Shown: positions 59,877 through 64,000 of the stretch, in pieces
Numbering within the stretch: position 1 is the first letter of the stretch
Layout: each line of letters begins with the position of its first letter
Assembly: GCA_016630905.1 (NCBI GenBank)
Contig: WBMQ01000009.1
Coordinates: 744,001 to 808,000, forward strand
Source: Capillidium heterosporum
Lineage: Eukaryota > Entomophthoromycota > Entomophthoromycetes > Entomophthorales > Capillidiaceae
DNA length: 64,000 bases
Direction: 5' to 3'
Position numbers and translations under genes: made by a program
Notes under the pieces: generated by a model
Told to the model about the DNA's origin: nothing
Database searches by the model: none
Seen by the model: the letters and a program-made list of their open reading frames with translations, nothing else

Positions 59877-60372
59877 CTAGTATACCTTTCTAAATACATT
59901 TTTAGCTTGAGTGCGTTTTATGGGTATTTGCTAAATTAAATATGGAAGCCTATTTTATAATTTATATGTTTTTTATTATAAGCAGTGTGGGTTTAATAGA
60001 ACTAATTAGGCTTTAAATAGCAGTGTTTAAGGCTTAGCTCCGACTTTTAGACCTCCTTGTCATTGATTTACAATCACATATTTAAGAACTTACAGTCACA
60101 AGTATCTCTAACTCAAATCAACTTCCAGTTAGGACGTCTAAGATTCAATAAACATAAAAATTGTCTACACTCGACTAAGTTCATTTCAAATCAAATTTAT
60201 TTGACCAACCAGTAAAGTATATCAATTGTAAATATACCACTTGAATTATAAAATAGCCCCTGGATCAAGTACACCTATTATAAGAAAAAAGATGATGGCA
60301 AAAATATTATTTTATTGCCGAAAAATCATGATAGTTAAGCTACCACTCTAGGCAAATTTTAGTTGTTTTCAA
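59877..60372. other. Intergenic
   Basis: AT-rich spacer of about 500 bases between convergent genes; nothing seen. Confidence 0.45.
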
Positions 60373-60770
60373 GAATGAGATTTCCGTTTGAAGGGGGTGG
60401 TGCCATCATTGTCCATTTCGAACGAAACTCTAAATAGACTGTACCAGTCTTGCTTGTGAGGCTTGATAAAGTTGATACCACTCAAGAACTTGAGCGCATT
60501 CTTTCAGTGAGGGACGTTCATTTTGAAGTGATCAGGGTCACAGTAGTTGGTGGTAGCCAGGTGATTCTCCTTGGAGCTCAGCATTGCATCGCTGTAGTAG
60601 GATTTTATACTGTTACAATCCAGGTTAAAGTTGCTGGATATATTTTCAACCTTGGTATTGCCAAATCTGATGGTGATACCAATAATCCTGTCGAGGTAAA
60701 CGGCTGAGGCCAGTAAGTTGATAAAAGTTAAGATCTTGAATTTTAGGATAAAATTGGCTGAGTAGGTTGC
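60373..60770 (-). pseudogene. Decayed gene for a small secreted protein
   Basis: The minus strand carries a hydrophobic start (KFKILTFINLLASAVYL, signal-peptide-like) followed by DRIIGITIRFGNTKVENISS, LDCNSIKSYYSDAM and, in a shifted frame, KNALKFLSGINFIKPHKQDW and YSLFRVSFEMDNDGTTPF. No ATG stands at the expected place, and the frame is interrupted at least once. The pieces share one direction and order, so they are almost certainly one former gene. No relative was recognised. Confidence 0.5.
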
Positions 60771-62122
60771 TTTCGTATGTATATTGAAATCTACGATACC
60801 AGATTTTCCATCAAATATAAATAATTAATTCATCATTCTAGGAATGGTAGACAATTAAATCAATTTGTAAGCTTTTGATGAAATTTCAAACTGGTATCGT
60901 AGATTCCAAGCCATATCTGAATCGTAGCTTAAAGAATTGGAAGCTAGTTGACACTAATCCTGTTAAAAGTATAGTACTGTCCCATGAATCGAGAATTTAA
61001 GAATCCAGAAAGTTCAAGACTTTAGTATAGGATATTTGCTATCTTTCTATTTTTAAACTTAAGATTCAAACAAATATTTTCCTTTTAGGCGGGACCTACT
61101 GCCATTTTATGCCTTTCCAAAATGTTTGTATCCATTTGGAATTTTAGCTTGAGACTCAATCAAAGCCAAATATTTTCTTTATTGAAGAGGTACTTCATTT
61201 CATCCTACCCTTTAAAAATAACAATCAATCGGCAACCATATACACTTTCTAACAGCAGTATCAGTAAACTTTCTTGAACTTTATATTGCTTGGCGATATT
61301 GATGGCTTGGACAAATTGGTCTAAAGCTATTGTCATTTTAATATAGAATTACAAGCTAAAGTATAGCCTCATCAACTTCCTGTCCCAGCAAACTTCAATA
61401 AAATTGGTTCACTTTTGCAGCTCTGTCATAAGTTGACTGATAACCTAATGCTATAATAGCTTCTATAGCTTCAGTTTATTAGGGGCACTAAAAATCAAAG
61501 TGAACTGTTACTGGTAGCATGAAAGTCCATTGCTAAAGTACATTCAAACAGTATCTATGAATTATCAAACTATATAAGTTTAAATTTAGACTATTCATCT
61601 AAGTAATGCTTAGCTTCGGTTTATTTCCTTACTTTATGGTACTCGAGGTACCCTTGTTATCTAGATAGGATACTTGAAAATAGGCTACAGCTTCTAAGAA
61701 TTACACTTGCTGCAACATACTCGCATTTACTAATTTAAGGGGATTTCTGTAAGATGAACTCTGGTCTATGCTTTGAAGATAGTTTGCTGATAGATTTTAA
61801 ACTTTGATACCTTCGACTCACGTCCATTTATTTATATATAAAACAAAGACATTTGTACTTTCTCCCATTTCCTTCTTTTACCTGGATTTGGAAGGTAAGG
61901 AATCTTGCTGCTTACAATATTTTTAAACACAATTTGTTTTTCAATAGTGCCATAAATAACCTCTTTACTATAAAACTATAAGTAATTGGACTTGAAATGT
62001 ATCCTAACGTTAATTAAAATATACTATGAATAAAATGAAAAGTCTTTTAAATTGAAACACATACGAATATATATATCCTTTAATCCAAATCCCAACTATG
62101 TCGATCATCCTCACTATCAATT
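60771..62122. other. Gene-poor AT-rich region
   Basis: About 1.35 kb with only short frames; no repeat or RNA gene recognised. It lies upstream of the decayed gene and downstream of the P450. Confidence 0.45.
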
Positions 62123-63586
62123 CTAAACTAGTAATTCGAAATCCAAATGAAAGTCCACTGGAGTTGGTAGTGGGAAGCTGCTCAACTTGAAGGTAGATTT
62201 GGAAATTCTGTATCGCATCAGTATCATCGATAAAATGACCTTCTGTTCCAACAATGAAAAGTTCATACCTAAACATAGGCGCATACCACCACCAAAGGGG
62301 GCAAACCCAGCCGGATCCTTACCTTCATTGAACATAAATCGCTCGGGGTCGAATGTATCAGGGTCTTTGAAGTTGTCAGGGTCGTGGTGCATGCTGTAGG
62401 TATCTAATATTATGTAGGTGCCTTTAGGAATAGTATAGCCATCGATCGTTACGTCCTTAGTAGTCATTCTTTCCGGTAAGCTGGGAATGGAAGGAGCCAT
62501 ACGTAAAGTCTCCTTGATGATGGCCATCAGGTAGTGCATTTGTTTAGTCTGTTCCAATGTAGGCTCTTTAGCATCTTCGGGGCTGGATTTGGTAGGACTA
62601 TAACCAACAATATCCATAACTTCCTTGCGAGCCCTTTCTTGGATTTGAGGGTTCTCAGCCAAGAAGTGTAGGGCTGCAGACATGGCGAAGGCGGTTGTAT
62701 CGTGACCGGCTAATAAAAAAGTCATGATGTTGTTGCGGATATCTAAATCGGTAAACTCTCCATCACTTTCTTGACCTGCCTTTATCAATAGGGATAATAG
62801 ATCCAGTTTGGAATCTTCGACCAGGTTCTTGGCTACCTCCTCCTTCTTGCTCTTCAAAATGCTATCAAAGTATCGGTCGATTAAATCTAGTTGCTCAAAA
62901 TAAAGTTTGCGTAGTGGATTCCAGCTGGCGTCTATCTGTGGCAAAATAGCCGTTAAGGGATCGAAGACCCCTTCCATAACTGTATTGTAAGCATTGATGA
63001 AGGGGACGTCCTTATCTAAGATGGCGTTGAACTCTACACCCATTATATCTTTACCCATAGCGTCCATAGTTATCTTTTGCATGTACTTGTGAATATCCAA
63101 ATCCCCTTTGGACTCCTCATAAACTTGAAAGAACTGACGGGCTGCTTTGGAAAAGGTAGCAGTTTGGAACTGTTTCTTGAAGGGGGGGTTGGTGACTTTA
63201 CGATGCTTCTTCCAGACACTGCCGTTGGAAAATAGTACAGCTTCTCCCAGAAATTTAGATAAGAGTCGATCGTGATAGTCGTCGGAAGGTACTACTTTGG
63301 GGAACGTCTTGGTATCGGAGTAGATCTGTTTAGCGGCTTCCTTGGATGAAACCACTGCTAACCATCTACCCAGGTCGAAGGTCAGCATGACTTTGGTCTT
63401 ACGCAGCTGGGAACTGTACATGTCTTCCAATTTTTCGAATAATGGACGAGTGTCGTACATGTCTTTTAGCCAATCTAGTAAGGGTCGGGTTGGGATATGC
63501 TTCAAGTTGGCGGGGATTTGCACCTTGGAGTAGAGGTAGAAGGCTATTAGTACAAATAGTAGGAGAGATAGAATTGCCAAGTGCAT
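62123..63586 (-). CDS. Cytochrome P450 monooxygenase
   Basis: A single intronless frame of 487 codons. The N-terminus is a membrane anchor (MHLAILSLLLFVLIAFYLYS). The I-helix oxygen-binding motif is AGHDTT, the K-helix ExxR is KETLR, the PERF-type motif is FDPERFMF, and the heme loop is FAPFGGGMRLCLGMNF with the ligand cysteine. All essential motifs are intact. P450 enzymes at the ER membrane oxidise sterols, alkanes, toxins or secondary metabolites; the nearest type by motif is the CYP3/CYP4/CYP52 group, and the substrate is unknown. A TATA box lies about 100 bases upstream. It is the only intronless long gene among intron-rich neighbours, which could mean reverse-transcribed origin, transfer or simple intron loss. 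Confidence 0.92.
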   Translation of the reverse strand: MHLAILSLLLFVLIAFYLYSKVQIPANLKHIPTRPLLDWLKDMYDTRPLFEKLEDMYSSQLRKTKVMLTFDLGRWLAVVSSKEAAKQIYSDTKTFPKVVPSDDYHDRLLSKFLGEAVLFSNGSVWKKHRKVTNPPFKKQFQTATFSKAARQFFQVYEESKGDLDIHKYMQKITMDAMGKDIMGVEFNAILDKDVPFINAYNTVMEGVFDPLTAILPQIDASWNPLRKLYFEQLDLIDRYFDSILKSKKEEVAKNLVEDSKLDLLSLLIKAGQESDGEFTDLDIRNNIMTFLLAGHDTTAFAMSAALHFLAENPQIQERARKEVMDIVGYSPTKSSPEDAKEPTLEQTKQMHYLMAIIKETLRMAPSIPSLPERMTTKDVTIDGYTIPKGTYIILDTYSMHHDPDNFKDPDTFDPERFMFNEGKDPAGFAPFGGGMRLCLGMNFSLLEQKVILSMILMRYRISKSTFKLSSFPLPTPVDFHLDFELLV

Positions 63587-63683
63587 ATTTGTTGTAATAG
63601 AATGTTGCTGTTGCTGATGTATAAGGTGATTTACTGATTTCTTGAGTTTAGTTTATTTTTTCAATTGATGGGCCTCTGTAGTG

Positions 63684-63691
63684 TTTATATA
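63684..63691 (-). promoter_or_regulatory. TATA box of the P450 gene
   Basis: The minus strand reads TATATAAA about 100 bases upstream of ATG 63586. Confidence 0.5.
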
Positions 63692-64000
63692 CACCTAGAT
63701 CCTTGGTCCTAGTCATAAATGTTTGGTAATTATAATCAATATAAATAACGTAATATAAAAACCTATCCCGTAAAAGCACTTTTCCTTAGTTTACCAAGTC
63801 ATCAAAATACTGATATGGTTAAATAATATATGTACTATATCTCTTATAGTCTTTCCGTAAAGAAACATCGCATAAATGTTTTGTAGTCATCCCGTAAAGC
63901 AGCAGCATTCAAAATCCTAAAATTTGAAGCAGTTTTTATTAAATATCTCTATAAGTACACCTATCTATCTAACGATGCAGCTACCTTCGCTTAATAGTTT
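63692..64000. other. Upstream region at window edge
   Basis: AT-rich P450 upstream region; no further gene begins before the window ends. Confidence 0.4.

Overview
This window is from an AT-rich fungal nuclear genome. The genes are broken up by many introns of about 30-60 bases with GT...AG ends and a yeast-like branch site (TACTAAC or close variants, for example near 803, 10120 and 52986). The gene set is fungal: a Zn2Cys6 regulator with a fungal-specific middle domain, the SAGA subunit Spt20, Mediator subunit Med16, an Sdt1-type pyrimidine nucleotidase, a Ty3/gypsy chromovirus and many small secreted proteins. The combination of Ascomycota-like regulators, dense short introns and conserved branch sites fits an early-diverging ascomycete (Taphrinomycotina-like), but the species cannot be named from sequence alone.

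Layout. 1-3.1 kb: the 5' end of the elongation factor gene ELF1 (minus strand), then a tandem pair of BTB-domain genes, the second apparently decayed. 3.6-7.4 kb: a zinc-cluster regulator and a small heat-shock protein, both minus. 9.0-20.7 kb: a plus-strand housekeeping run of a UBA-domain protein, SPT20 with a huge glutamine-rich tail, and MED16. 21.1-26.8 kb: DPM3, a small secreted protein, a multi-pass membrane protein, an eight-cysteine secreted protein and a histidine phosphatase. 27.0-30.4 kb: an unrecognised candidate gene and a compact two-AAA-domain ATPase that looks like PEX1. 30.5-50.7 kb: an accessory region holding a Cys-Pro-Gly repeat secreted protein, three or more members of a tiny two-cysteine secreted family, an F-box/LRR pseudogene, a COG1-like gene, a second eight-cysteine secreted protein, a broken Ty3/gypsy chromovirus (about 44.6-49.0 kb) and a His/Lys- then Asp-rich secreted protein. 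52.7-64 kb: an Sdt1-like nucleotidase with a perfect hairpin in its first intron, a tandem pair of penta-EF-hand proteins, a TMEM209-like nuclear-envelope protein, a decayed secreted-protein gene and an intact cytochrome P450.

How the genes relate. Spt20 and Med16 both belong to RNA polymerase II coactivators (SAGA and the Mediator tail) and lie in the same orientation about 370 bases apart; Elf1 acts in transcript elongation. Dpm3, COG1 and Pex1 serve the secretory and peroxisomal systems. The secreted-protein genes are intron-poor, often have a clear TATA box 40-70 bases before the ATG, and sit in gene-poor DNA beside retroelement and pseudogene remains, as fast-evolving secretome regions of fungi often do. 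Their functions are unknown. The items that most deserve a second look are the intronic hairpin at 52919-52969, the Cys-Pro-Gly repeat protein, the two small secreted families and the unusual Walker B of the PEX1-like protein.
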